28,144 nucleotides of DNA from Rickettsia typhi (GTDB lineage: Bacteria; Pseudomonadota; Alphaproteobacteria; Rickettsiales; Deianiraeaceae), in assembly GCA_945878495.1 (NCBI GenBank), contig CAMCTP010000004.1, positions 1 through 28,144 of the forward strand, in the 5' to 3' direction. Position numbers and translations under genes: made by a program. Below the pieces are notes generated by a model. It had not been told where the DNA came from. It saw only the letters and a list, made by a program, of their open reading frames with translations, and searched no databases. Of this stretch, positions 7,672 to 15,815 are shown piece after piece (within the stretch, counting starts at the first letter, position 1; each line of letters starts with the position of its first letter).

Positions 7672-9042
7672 CTAACTCGTTTGCTTCATTTTATCCTTAG
7701 TCTTTTCGGCGATCTTTTTTGCTATTGAATCGTTATTCTCTGTTTTTGATAGAACTGGATTTTCAAGGACATTTTCACGTTTTCTATAGACTATTCTAGG
7801 CTCTTCTTTTTTTTGAATAGCTTCTTTAGTAACTATAATTTCAGCGATGTTTGGATCTTGAGGTGCCGTGAACATTGTTTTAAGAAGTGCATCTTCAACT
7901 ATACCTCTTAAGCCTCTTGCGCCAACTTTTTTTTCTTTCGCCATTAGAGAAACCTCATGCAGGGCTTCATCCGTAAAAGTAAGATTGATTTTATCAACTG
8001 CAAAAAGCTTTTTATATTGATTTGAGATTGCATTTTTCGGTTCAGTTAAGACATTCATCAGATCTTTTGCGGAAAGATCGTGTAGTTTAGCCAACACTGG
8101 AAGCCTTCCCACAAACTCAGGTATTAAACCGAATTTGATAACATCGTCAACTATAACTTTTGACATTACATCTTCTTGTTCCATTTTCTCCTTATTCATG
8201 ACAGTTGCACCAAATCCTATTGATGAGTTTTTGGAAAGTCTTTGAATAACGGTTTTTTCGATATCAGCAAAAGCTCCACCAGCAACAAATAGAATATCTT
8301 TTGTATTGACCTGAACGAATTCTTGATTTGGATGCTTTCTTCCGCCCTGAGGAGGAACTGAAACAACAGTGCCTTCGATAATTTTTAACAAAGCCTGCTG
8401 AACTCCTTCGCCGGAAACATCTCTGGTGATCGATGGCCCATCACCCTTTCTTGCAATTTTATCTACTTCATCAATATATATAACGCCAATTTCTGTCTTT
8501 TCTACGCTATAATTAGCATTTTGAAGAAGTCTTGCAACTATACTTTCTACATCTTCACCAACATATCCAGCCTCTGTCAAGGTTGTAGCATCTGCGATTG
8601 CGAATGGCACGCCAACAATTTTTGCTATTGTTTGTGCTATTAGTGTTTTACCAGTTCCTGTTGGACCTACTAAAAGTATGTTTGATTTTGTAACTTCAAC
8701 ATCTTGAAGATTTTGAGGTATGTTTGGATCTTTTTTTCTGAAATTTATTCTTTTGTAGTGATTATATACAGCTACAGATATAGCTTCTTTTGCTTCATTT
8801 TGACCGATAATATATTGATCAAGAAAAGCTTTAATTTCATGCGGTTTAAGAACCTTAATTTGCGTTGATGGATCTTGGCTTGAAAGAGCTTGAGCCTCTT
8901 CGCTTATTATGTCATGGCAAAGATCAACACATTCATTGCATATAAATACATTTGGACCAGCGATTAATTTTTTAACATCTTTTTGGCTTTTTCCGCAGAA
9001 TGAGCAGTATAGAACTATATTTGTTTTTTTATTATCGGACAT
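7672..9042 (-). CDS. clpX: ATP-dependent Clp protease ATP-binding subunit ClpX
   Basis: ClpX is the AAA+ unfoldase that feeds ClpP, including ssrA-tagged substrates. Visible features are the N-terminal C4 zinc finger (C13, C16, C35, C38), Walker A GPTGTGKT at 126-133, the GYVG pore loop, Walker B IYIDEVDK around 188-195, the RKH loop (GGRKHPN), the IGF ClpP-docking loop in SSIGFGA, and a sensor-2 GARGLR. At 456 residues it is longer than the E. coli protein because of a charged Lys/Glu-rich C-terminal tail. It lies 11 bases after clpP and is probably expressed from the clpP promoter. Confidence 0.97.
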   Translation of the reverse strand: MSDNKKTNIVLYCSFCGKSQKDVKKLIAGPNVFICNECVDLCHDIISEEAQALSSQDPSTQIKVLKPHEIKAFLDQYIIGQNEAKEAISVAVYNHYKRINFRKKDPNIPQNLQDVEVTKSNILLVGPTGTGKTLIAQTIAKIVGVPFAIADATTLTEAGYVGEDVESIVARLLQNANYSVEKTEIGVIYIDEVDKIARKGDGPSITRDVSGEGVQQALLKIIEGTVVSVPPQGGRKHPNQEFVQVNTKDILFVAGGAFADIEKTVIQRLSKNSSIGFGATVMNKEKMEQEDVMSKVIVDDVIKFGLIPEFVGRLPVLAKLHDLSAKDLMNVLTEPKNAISNQYKKLFAVDKINLTFTDEALHEVSLMAKEKKVGARGLRGIVEDALLKTMFTAPQDPNIAEIIVTKEAIQKKEEPRIVYRKRENVLENPVLSKTENNDSIAKKIAEKTKDKMKQTS

Positions 9043-9053
9043 ATTATTATAAA

Positions 9054-9680
9054 TTACACAGCCAAACTCTCTCTATTATATATCACATGGTCAATTAAAC
9101 CAAATTCTTTTGCTGCTTCAGCGCTCATAAAATTGTCACGCTCCATTGCTGCAACAATCTCTTCTTTTGATTTTCCGGTATGTTTAACATACAGATTGTT
9201 TAATCTTTCTTTTGTGGCAAGCATTTCTCTCATGTGTATTTCCATGTCAGTTGCTTGACCTCTGTATCCTCCGCTTGGTTGGTGTATCATAACTCTGGAG
9301 TTTGGAAGAGAATATCTTTTCCCAGCAGCTCCTCCGGTTAAAATGAATGATCCCGCAGAACAAGCCTGTCCTATGCAAACAGTGCAAACATTTGGTTTTA
9401 TAAATTGCATGGTATCATATATAGCCATAGCAGATGTTACAACGCCTCCTGGAGAATTAATGTACATCCAAATATCTTGATCTGGATTTTCAGATTCTAA
9501 GAAAAGCAACTGAGCAACTATTGAAGTTGACATGTCATCGTTAAATCCTGTGGACAGAAATATAACCCTTTCTTTTAATAATCTTGAATAGATGTCATAA
9601 GATCTCTCACCTCGAGCGGTTTTTTCTACAACCATTGGTATTATGTTTTCCTCTTGAGGCAAATTGGTAGAATTGTGCAC
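9054..9680 (-). CDS. clpP: ATP-dependent Clp protease proteolytic subunit ClpP
   Basis: ClpP is the tetradecameric serine peptidase partner of ClpX. The conserved PMVVEKTARGERSYDIYSRLLKERVIFL-type start region is present. So are the catalytic Ser in GQACSAGS, the His in MIHQPSGG and the Asp in ERDNF (S114, H139 and D188 if counted from the TTG at 9698). Start choice is uncertain. The longest frame begins at TTG 9698, but a near-consensus promoter has its -10 box at 9707-9702, leaving no leader. I therefore prefer the GTG at 9680, although AAAGGA lies unusually close to it. ClpP trims its own N-terminus, so function is unaffected. clpX follows 11 bases downstream. Confidence 0.95.
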   Translation of the reverse strand: MHNSTNLPQEENIIPMVVEKTARGERSYDIYSRLLKERVIFLSTGFNDDMSTSIVAQLLFLESENPDQDIWMYINSPGGVVTSAMAIYDTMQFIKPNVCTVCIGQACSAGSFILTGGAAGKRYSLPNSRVMIHQPSGGYRGQATDMEIHMREMLATKERLNNLYVKHTGKSKEEIVAAMERDNFMSAEAAKEFGLIDHVIYNRESLAV

Positions 9681-9701
9681 GTCCTTTAAATAATTCAATA
9701 G

Positions 9702-9729
9702 ACTATATTATTTTTGAAATAATTGTCAA
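9702..9729 (-). promoter_or_regulatory. Sigma-70-type promoter for clpPX
   Basis: On the minus strand TTGACA (9729-9724) and TATAGT (9707-9702) are separated by 16 bases. This is one of the best -35/-10 pairs in the window and points into clpP. It fixes the likely transcript start near 9695 and argues against a TTG translation start at 9698. Confidence 0.6.
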
Positions 9730-9746
9730 TACTTTTTATTTAAAAT

Positions 9747-10031
9747 TTAATTTGCACGATCCATATCTTGCTCTTTGTATTCATTGTATTTTTTAGATTT
9801 TCTCGGCTTTTTGTATTCAGATTTATCATCTTTGTCGTCGCTTTTTTTCTTTCTAGGTTTATATTTTTTCACTTCATTTCCACTCTCATCGTATTGTTTT
9901 TCGTACTGTTTGTACCTTCTTTGTTTTTTGTATTTATTTTTTTTAATCGGCTCCATTAAAATGGCAAAGCATGAGAAAATGATAATTCCTGAGAGTAAAA
10001 TAGTGAAATATTTTTTAAATTTTTCTAGCAT
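9747..10031 (-). CDS. Small Lys/Asp/Tyr-rich membrane-anchored protein
   Basis: This 94-residue hypothetical protein has an N-terminal hydrophobic segment (about residues 9-27) followed by about 60 residues made almost only of Lys, Asp, Glu, Tyr, Arg, Ser and Asn. IFSC at residues 18-21 could be a weak lipobox, but the hydrophobic stretch continues past the Cys, so a simple membrane anchor is as likely. The tail looks disordered, with repeated YKK/KKPRK/KYNEYK elements. It sits upstream of clpP in the same direction but before the clpP promoter. No family recognised; the ATG start is plausible. Confidence 0.55.
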   Translation of the reverse strand: MLEKFKKYFTILLSGIIIFSCFAILMEPIKKNKYKKQRRYKQYEKQYDESGNEVKKYKPRKKKSDDKDDKSEYKKPRKSKKYNEYKEQDMDRAN

Positions 10032-10137
10032 TTATATATTCAATAAGCATTATATAATATACGCTATTAAATAATTTTCAAGCAAAAACTTGATTATAAA
10101 AAAAGATATCGAATTCTTTGACAAATTTTGATCTTAA

Positions 10138-11550
10138 ATGAACTTTGATTTAATAGTAATTGGTGCAGGACCTGGTGGATATGTAGCGGCGATAAGAGGG
10201 GCACAATTGGGTTTAAAAGTTGGTATAATAGAAAGAGAAAATCTTGGTGGTATATGTTTAAACTGGGGTTGTATTCCAACAAAAGCATTACTAAAATCGG
10301 CAGAAGTTTATAGTAATATTAAGAATGCAGAATCATTTGGAATTTCGGTCTCAAATGCCAAGCCAAATTTTGCAAAAATGATTGAAAGATCAAGAGGAGT
10401 TTCAAAAACCCTTACTGGCGGAATTGCAGGCTTGATGAAAAAAAATAAAATTGAAGTTATTAATGGAGAGGCAAAATTGATCTCAAAAACAGAAGTTTCA
10501 GTTATTAATGCTGACAAAAAAGAATCAAAATATTCTGCAAAATATATAATTTTGGCAACGGGAGCAAGAGCTAGATCGGTTCCTGATTTTGCAATTGATG
10601 GCGATAAAATATGGGGGTATAGAGATGCTTTATCTCCAAAATTTGAGCCAAAAAAATTAGCAGTTATAGGCAGTGGAGCTATAGGATCGGAATTCGCTTA
10701 TTTTTATAGCACGATAGGGGTTGATGTTCATTTATTCGAAATAGCAGCAAATATTTTACCGGCAGAGGACGCCGATGTATCGGATTTTGTAAAAAAATCT
10801 TTCGAGAAGCATGGTATAAAGGTTAGCACTGGTATTAAAATCGATCTGGTCGAGAAAAATAAATCAGTAGTTAAAATTCAATACACCGAAAATGGTAAAT
10901 CCATAATTGGAGAATTTGATGCAGTTATTTCAGCAGTTGGGGTGGTGCCAAATACCGAAAATATTGGCTTGGAAGTGGCTGGAATAAAGTTGGATGAAAG
11001 AAAATTGGTCGTTGTCGATAAATATTTAAAAACGAGCATTGATAATATTTATGCAATTGGTGATATAGTTCAAGGTCCTTGGCTTGCGCATAAGGCATCG
11101 CACGAAGGAGTTATAGCTGTTGAAAAAATTGCTGAAAAACTAGGAAAATTTGATGCAAAAAATACCCACGGAATTATTCGTGAAAATATACCGGGATGTA
11201 CATATTGCCATCCGCAAATTGCTTCAATTGGCTTGACCGAGGCTAAGGCCAAAGAGAAATATAAGGATATAAAGGTTGGAAAATTCCCGTTAATGGCAAA
11301 TGGAAAAGCTGTTGCACTTGGTGATACAGATGGTTTCATCAAGACTATTTTTGATGCAAAAACTGGTGAAATTTTGGGCTGTCATATGGTTGGACCTGAA
11401 GTTACCGAAATGATACAAGGATTTGCAATTGCAAAATCTGCGGAACTTGTTGAAGAGGATTTAATGCACACAATTTTCCCGCACCCAACTGTTAGTGAAT
11501 CAATGCATGAATCGGTTTTATCTGCGTTCGGCAAGGCTTTGCATTTTTAG
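10138..11550 (+). CDS. lpdA: Dihydrolipoyl dehydrogenase (E3)
   Basis: This FAD-dependent disulfide oxidoreductase reoxidises dihydrolipoamide in 2-oxoacid dehydrogenase complexes and glycine cleavage. Residues 8-14 hold the FAD-binding GAGPGGY. The redox disulfide is C40/C45 in GGICLNWGCIPTK, a variant with Trp between the cysteines. The NAD-binding GSGAIGSEFAY loop lies mid-protein, YAIGDIVQGP marks the second FAD site, and the catalytic HPTVSE His-Glu pair is near the C-terminus. Length 470 is normal. It stands alone, without E1 or E2 genes in view. Its stop overlaps that of the convergent orphan gene. Confidence 0.96.
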   Translation: MNFDLIVIGAGPGGYVAAIRGAQLGLKVGIIERENLGGICLNWGCIPTKALLKSAEVYSNIKNAESFGISVSNAKPNFAKMIERSRGVSKTLTGGIAGLMKKNKIEVINGEAKLISKTEVSVINADKKESKYSAKYIILATGARARSVPDFAIDGDKIWGYRDALSPKFEPKKLAVIGSGAIGSEFAYFYSTIGVDVHLFEIAANILPAEDADVSDFVKKSFEKHGIKVSTGIKIDLVEKNKSVVKIQYTENGKSIIGEFDAVISAVGVVPNTENIGLEVAGIKLDERKLVVVDKYLKTSIDNIYAIGDIVQGPWLAHKASHEGVIAVEKIAEKLGKFDAKNTHGIIRENIPGCTYCHPQIASIGLTEAKAKEKYKDIKVGKFPLMANGKAVALGDTDGFIKTIFDAKTGEILGCHMVGPEVTEMIQGFAIAKSAELVEEDLMHTIFPHPTVSESMHESVLSAFGKALHF

Positions 11551-11951
11551 CGATACAATCCATCTTTAGGGTTTGATTTCCATTGTTGTACTTTTTGAGA
11601 AAGATGTTCGCTTTGAGCAAAATTATTGTGTAGAAAATTTCGGTGATTGTTTGAGATAATTTGTTTAGCATTGATAAGTTTTCTTTGGGTTACATTTTCA
11701 ATAAATCGATCTAATTTATATAGTGCATGAAAGTAAGTTTCATTATTTATTGCATTTCGTGATCTCATATGATTGATTTTACTTATCGCATTATTTTTTA
11801 CCGAAGATAGTCTTTTAGATACATCGCCACCATCTTTGATCAACATTTTAGCTTGATCATCTAAATTTTGATATTCTTGTTTTGTGATATCATTTCTTTT
11901 TGGTATTCGAAGTAATATTTTTTGATTGGAATTTTTTTTATTTTTTTTCAT
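11547..11951 (-). CDS. Basic hypothetical protein
   Basis: From the ATG at 11951 this encodes 134 residues, rich in Lys, Asn and Arg and probably mostly helical; no domain recognised. The same frame can be extended to an ATG at 12059 (170 residues). That extension runs through the intrinsic terminator of the tmRNA gene and has an unlikely composition, so I reject it. The stop overlaps the lpd stop by three bases, tail to tail. The basic character could mean nucleic-acid binding, but that is only compositional. Confidence 0.5.
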   Translation of the reverse strand: MKKNKKNSNQKILLRIPKRNDITKQEYQNLDDQAKMLIKDGGDVSKRLSSVKNNAISKINHMRSRNAINNETYFHALYKLDRFIENVTQRKLINAKQIISNNHRNFLHNNFAQSEHLSQKVQQWKSNPKDGLYR

Positions 11952-12039
11952 TAAACTATCTACACCTTTTGTTTGTGGTGCAAATATTATATTATTAAAT
12001 TTCCAAGAAGGAGTATAGCTTATAAATTTTATTTCCTTT

Positions 12040-12078
12040 AAAAAATAAAAATGCCACATTCTTTTGTTAGGTCGTGGC
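12040..12078 (-). terminator. Intrinsic terminator of ssrA
   Basis: On the minus strand GCCAC pairs with GTGGC (12074-12078 with 12053-12057) across a 16-base loop, followed directly by ATTTTTATTTTTT. The position just after the tmRNA coding piece makes it the likely transcript end. Confidence 0.5.
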
Positions 12079-12079
12079 C

Positions 12080-12458
12080 ACCCCTAGATAATTTACAACT
12101 TCTCAGTTGGTGCCATCGTGTCAGGGTCGAACCCTGCTCACCCAAAGGCTGCATAGAATGCTACGCGAAAGCGTATGCTACACGAGGTGCAAACATAGAT
12201 TCCACATTTCTTCTAAAGCTCAATAGAGCAGCAGAAGCTGTAGCAAACATAGCAGCAACAGCAGCTACTAGTTTGTTGCCATTTACATAGCTTGATAATT
12301 TTTTTCATTGCTGATGGTTAAAAATCAAACCAAGTAAAATCATATTTGTTCAATCCTCTGTCGAAGCTATTTCACCCCCATTATTATGGCAGAAATTTTC
12401 CGCAATAATGGTGGAGGTGTAGGGTTCTGCCCCCTAGTCCAAAAGACATACTAAGAAT
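12080..12458 (-). ncRNA. ssrA: Transfer-messenger RNA, circularly permuted two-piece form
   Basis: The acceptor piece comes first on the minus strand. A T-arm-like hairpin (UAGGG/CCCUA, 12436-12420) is followed by CACCUCC-A-CCA ending at 12409. After a 29-base spacer that forms a hairpin (CCATTATT/AATAATGG), the coding piece starts at 12379 with GGGGGUG, which pairs exactly with CACCUCC, and continues into the usual UUCGAC. A pseudoknot (TGGTT/AACCA with TTGAT/ATCAA) precedes UAGUA-GCU, the standard resume-codon context. The tag frame runs from 12265 to a TAG at 12163-12161: 34 residues, Ala-rich, ending AYAFA. tmRNA rescues stalled ribosomes and targets products to ClpXP. A TATAAT at 12467-12462 may be the -10 box. 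End points are approximate. Confidence 0.85.
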
Positions 12459-12574
12459 ACAATTATATATTACCATAGCTATTGCTAGCAGCGAAACTTA
12501 ATGTTTTATAAATTAATGTCAAGTCTTGACTTTAACTTTATTTTATTTATTCACGCTTGATATATGCTTTAAAC

Positions 12575-13729
12575 ATGCGAAAAACAATAGCTATAATGTC
12601 TGTAAGTGTGTTAATCGTTTCATGCTCAGTAACTTGTAATTATAAAAAATCTTATAATCTTATGCTAGAAAAAATCGGATTACCGGCAATGAATAAAATA
12701 TTTACCAATAAAGACGCTGTTGTGAAATTATTGGAACAGCTATCAGGTATATTTAAGGTTGATTTTACAAAAGCAAAGGATATAAATGAGTTGGATGCAA
12801 AAATGCAAAAAACCTTAATCAGAGGTGTAAATCAAGAAAGATCTGATATTGGAAAGGATAATGAAAAATTTACTTTTTCGTTTGATACCTTTGTTCAAGA
12901 TTATAATGTTAATAAATATAGCAATAAAGAAGCAGTTTCTGTGGTTTTAGGTGCTACTCATGCGTCAATGTCTAAAATTATAAAAGGATCAGAATCTTTA
13001 TTAAAGCGACCTTTTATTGTTTTGGTTGGAGATAGACCGTTTTATCCCGAAGATTTTACCACCGACTCAGTTAATGAAAAGAAGGAGCAATTTTTTAAAT
13101 CACTTGTGAGAAAAAATAACCAATATTTAGTTAAAAAAACTAATGTATTAAAGATTTGCGATGTTTATTTAAACGACAAAACTTCTCATCCTGCGATTAA
13201 AAAAATCAAAATGTATGTTGATTTGGTGAAAATTGTTGATAAAAAACAAGGTAATATCGGTGAATTGATATTAGAATCTTTGAACAATGCAATTAAGGAT
13301 TACGGCTTTGTATCCAAGCAAGTTGTTGGAAAAATTATTGAAGCGAGAAAATTTATTTACACTGTAGCAATCAAATATATACCAACTGAAAATGATTTAG
13401 CGAGATATATTTTGGAGGATCATAAATTGATAAAATATGCAACTATTATTGAAGCAAAGGCAAAATATCAAAAACAAGACAGGGCAACAACAATGGATAC
13501 CTATATTGAAATGGAAAAATACATTAAAGAGAATAAAATGTCTCATAAAACATTCGTTCTTCTTGGTTTAAAACCATTTATTTATCGTCAATGGTTACAA
13601 TTTGAATTAATGAATAAAAAGCAAGGAATTGTGCAATCTTTAGACTATGCGGCAATTGAAAATAAAGCAAATGATGCTGTTTTTGCTGATGAATTTGCGA
13701 GACTTATCAATACAATGAAAGCAGTCTAG
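12575..13729 (+). CDS. Orphan lipoprotein of unknown function
   Basis: From the ATG at 12575 this gives 384 residues, starting MRKTIAIMSVSVLIVSC, a lipoprotein signal with lipobox IVSC and acylated Cys at residue 17. An upstream in-frame TTG at 12557 would add six residues and spoil the signal, so it is rejected. The mature part is Lys-rich and mostly helical, with no recognised domain. Short segments such as RPFIVLVGDRPFYPEDF could be a core strand-loop. The lipid anchor places it at the inner or outer membrane facing the periplasm. It is divergent from ssrA and stands alone. AT content and codon use are like its neighbours, so there is no sign of recent transfer. Confidence 0.65.
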   Translation: MRKTIAIMSVSVLIVSCSVTCNYKKSYNLMLEKIGLPAMNKIFTNKDAVVKLLEQLSGIFKVDFTKAKDINELDAKMQKTLIRGVNQERSDIGKDNEKFTFSFDTFVQDYNVNKYSNKEAVSVVLGATHASMSKIIKGSESLLKRPFIVLVGDRPFYPEDFTTDSVNEKKEQFFKSLVRKNNQYLVKKTNVLKICDVYLNDKTSHPAIKKIKMYVDLVKIVDKKQGNIGELILESLNNAIKDYGFVSKQVVGKIIEARKFIYTVAIKYIPTENDLARYILEDHKLIKYATIIEAKAKYQKQDRATTMDTYIEMEKYIKENKMSHKTFVLLGLKPFIYRQWLQFELMNKKQGIVQSLDYAAIENKANDAVFADEFARLINTMKAV

Positions 13730-13744
13730 AGAGTAATATAATAT

Positions 13745-14245
13745 TTAACTATATATTAAATTATCAACATTAAAGCCATTTTCTTTTGCTATATTTAACA
13801 TCTGAGATTTTTGCTCTTGTGGAATTGTTTTTGTTTTTGATAAAATCCACAAATAATCTAAACTTCCACCATCAACTAAGGCATATTGATAGTCTTTATC
13901 GATATAAATTACATTATAATTTCCATAAAATGGCCAGAAAAATGCAACCTTTAAGCTACCTATATTTTTGGCATTTCTAAAATAACCACGCCCGCTTGCT
14001 TTTTTTGATTTATCGCCAACATTGCATCTATTGATTACATTTATTCCACCATCTGAACGCATGGTATATTCAGCAGAAACATTGGTACATCCTTTTTCAA
14101 ATTTATTATCCGTTCTTGCAATTTCGTACCACGTCCCAAGATATTTGTTGATATCAAAATTCTGTACCGGCTTTGATATTAATTTATTGCGATTGCAGGA
14201 TATTGTCATTAATAACAGAATTATTGTTGTCGTGAGGTTTTTCAT
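13745..14245 (-). CDS. blc: Bacterial lipocalin (Blc-like outer membrane lipoprotein)
   Basis: From the ATG at 14245 the protein is 166 residues, with a lipoprotein signal (lipobox TISC, Cys17) and then the lipocalin hallmark LGTWYEIAR at about 36-44. Later family segments are present: EYTMRSDGGINVINRC, FFWPFYGNYNVIYID and YLWILSKT. Blc-type lipocalins bind fatty acids or lysophospholipids at the outer membrane. A longer frame from 14296 would overlap the photolyase gene and hide the signal peptide, so the shorter start is preferred. The gene starts four bases after the photolyase stop, so the two are almost certainly co-transcribed. Confidence 0.9.
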   Translation of the reverse strand: MKNLTTTIILLLMTISCNRNKLISKPVQNFDINKYLGTWYEIARTDNKFEKGCTNVSAEYTMRSDGGINVINRCNVGDKSKKASGRGYFRNAKNIGSLKVAFFWPFYGNYNVIYIDKDYQYALVDGGSLDYLWILSKTKTIPQEQKSQMLNIAKENGFNVDNLIYS

Positions 14246-14249
14246 ATAG

Positions 14250-15578
14250 TTATAAATTTTTATATTTCTCAAGAGTAATTTTTCTTTGAGTGTCATGATT
14301 AACGATTTTTAAGGGTTTCCAGTCACTTCGTAGCCATTTTTTACAATAGGTTGAATTTGGATCAAATTTTTCTTTTTGTGATTCTGGATTGAAGATTCTG
14401 AAATACGGAGATGCATCAAAACCACTACCAAAAACCCATTGCCATGAAGATGGATTTATAGCTGGATCGGCATCAACAAGAGTATTCCAAAACCAATGTT
14501 CTCCTTTTTTCCAGTCAATCAAGAGGTCTTTAATCAAAAAAGATGCCGTAATCATTCTAATTCTATTGTGCATAACACCGGTTTTCCAAAGCTCCATCAT
14601 TCCTGCATCAACTATATCAAATCCGGTTTTGCCTTGTGTCCATTTTTCAAAAAAATCTTGATTTTCTTGCCATACAAAATTACCATATTGAAACTTTAAT
14701 TCGATTGTAGCAATATTTTGGTTGTAAAACATTGCGTGGTAGGCAAACTCCCTCCAGAGCAATTCAAGAGAGAAGAAATTATCGGATTGATTAGTCTCTG
14801 TAATACCTTGATATAGACAAAATTTTGGACTGATAACGCCAAATCTTAAATATGGTGACATCATTGATGTGGAATTTTTCTCTGGTATATTTCTGTCTTC
14901 TTTATAGTTGTGTATTTTGGTTTTTACAAATTGTTTAAATTTTTCTTCTATTGTAGTATAATCAAAAGACCAATTTTTTAGCAAATCTTCTGCCCAATTA
15001 CCTTGGTTTATTGGTGGGTCGAGATCAAGATCTTCTGCCGACAATGTTGATATGCTGTGGATTGATTGTGATATTTTTGGCTTGGGATGTATTGGTTTTA
15101 TATCGCCGAATTTCTTTATACATTCTTTCGAAAAAGGAGTAAAAACTCTGTAATACTCAAGTCCTGATAGAGGTTTTATTTCCCATGGATCGAATAATAA
15201 TTTTGCTTTAAATGATCGTACATCGATATTTTGTTTTTTTTTTATTTCATTTTCGAAGGCAATCTCAGAAGATGTATATGAGTGATTAAAATAGACGGCA
15301 TCAATTTTATTTGTTGCAATAATTTTGTTAATTTCATCAAATTTATTGCCTTTTTTGATGATTAGCTTAATATTGTATTCTTTTTGAAGAAGATTGTTAA
15401 AACTAAGTAGTACGTTTTTGAGGAAAATTTTTGATGCAGAACCAAGCTTTCTTCCAAGGTAATTTTCATCATATATATAAACTGGGATGATATTTTGATA
15501 TTTCTCAGCAGCATGAAATAGTGCAGGGTTGTCAATGATTCTAAAATCATCTGAAAAAATTACTATAGATGTTTTCAT
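14250..15578 (-). CDS. phrB: Deoxyribodipyrimidine photolyase (class I CPD photolyase family)
   Basis: This 442-residue FAD enzyme repairs UV-induced pyrimidine dimers with blue light. The N-terminal alpha/beta domain (about 1-130) would bind the antenna chromophore. The C-terminal helical domain has the full FAD and DNA-binding signature: SPYLRFG, WREFAYH, GKTGFDIVDAGM, MHNRIRMITASF, DLLIDW, DADPAINPSSWQW and PYFRIFNP. Nothing essential seems lost. A cryptochrome role is formally possible but the context does not suggest it. It is followed four bases later by the lipocalin. An intact photolyase implies selection from light exposure at some stage of the life cycle. Confidence 0.94.
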   Translation of the reverse strand: MKTSIVIFSDDFRIIDNPALFHAAEKYQNIIPVYIYDENYLGRKLGSASKIFLKNVLLSFNNLLQKEYNIKLIIKKGNKFDEINKIIATNKIDAVYFNHSYTSSEIAFENEIKKKQNIDVRSFKAKLLFDPWEIKPLSGLEYYRVFTPFSKECIKKFGDIKPIHPKPKISQSIHSISTLSAEDLDLDPPINQGNWAEDLLKNWSFDYTTIEEKFKQFVKTKIHNYKEDRNIPEKNSTSMMSPYLRFGVISPKFCLYQGITETNQSDNFFSLELLWREFAYHAMFYNQNIATIELKFQYGNFVWQENQDFFEKWTQGKTGFDIVDAGMMELWKTGVMHNRIRMITASFLIKDLLIDWKKGEHWFWNTLVDADPAINPSSWQWVFGSGFDASPYFRIFNPESQKEKFDPNSTYCKKWLRSDWKPLKIVNHDTQRKITLEKYKNL

Positions 15579-15648
15579 TGAGACTAGATATTATAACAAA
15601 CTATATTTGTATGATTTATTTTAGTCAAGAGGTTTGTGATATTTTTAG

Positions 15649-15734
15649 TGGTGGAGGAAGTAGGATTCGAACCTACGAACTCTTACGAGAGCTGATTTAC
15701 AGTCAGCCGCCTTTGGCCGCTCGGCCATTCCTCC
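15649..15734 (-). tRNA. tRNA-Tyr (GUA anticodon)
   Basis: The minus strand reads GGAGGAAUGGCCGAG..., with anticodon stem-loop CUGACUGUAAAUCAG (anticodon GUA), a long class II variable arm (CUCUCGUAAGAG), T-arm CGUAG-GUUCGAAU-CCUAC, acceptor UUCCUCC, A discriminator and encoded CCA (15651-15649). The 86-base length is typical of tRNA-Tyr. Confidence 0.95.
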
Positions 15735-15754
15735 AAGTCAAGGCTGGATTATTT

Positions 15755-15760
15755 ATTATA
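15755..15760 (-). promoter_or_regulatory. -10 box for tRNA-Tyr
   Basis: A perfect TATAAT on the minus strand (15760-15755) lies 20 bases before the tRNA 5' end, the right distance for a short precursor leader. The -35 region is weak. Confidence 0.35.
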
Positions 15761-15815
15761 ATTGTCAAGATTATTTTAGTTGATTGATAATTTATTATCT
15801 TTTTTTTAGAAAAGC

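Noticed and set aside
9768..10074. Two plus-strand ORFs rich in Phe and Leu
   Set aside because: They are the antisense image of the Lys/Glu-rich 94-residue gene.
11952..12059. 36-residue N-terminal extension of the 11547-11951 protein
   Set aside because: It overlaps the ssrA terminator hairpin and T-run, and has no sensible composition.
12091..12150. The CAGGG-TCGAA-CCCTG hairpin as a separate tRNA or SRP RNA
   Set aside because: No acceptor stem or GGAAGGAAGCAGC core is present; it fits as a helix of the tmRNA coding piece.
12051..12290. Plus-strand 79-codon ORF
   Set aside because: It lies inside the tmRNA gene on the other strand; its Ala-rich end is the complement of the tag region.
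12557..12574. TTG start of the orphan lipoprotein
   Set aside because: The ATG at 12575 gives a clean lipoprotein signal; the extension would disturb it.
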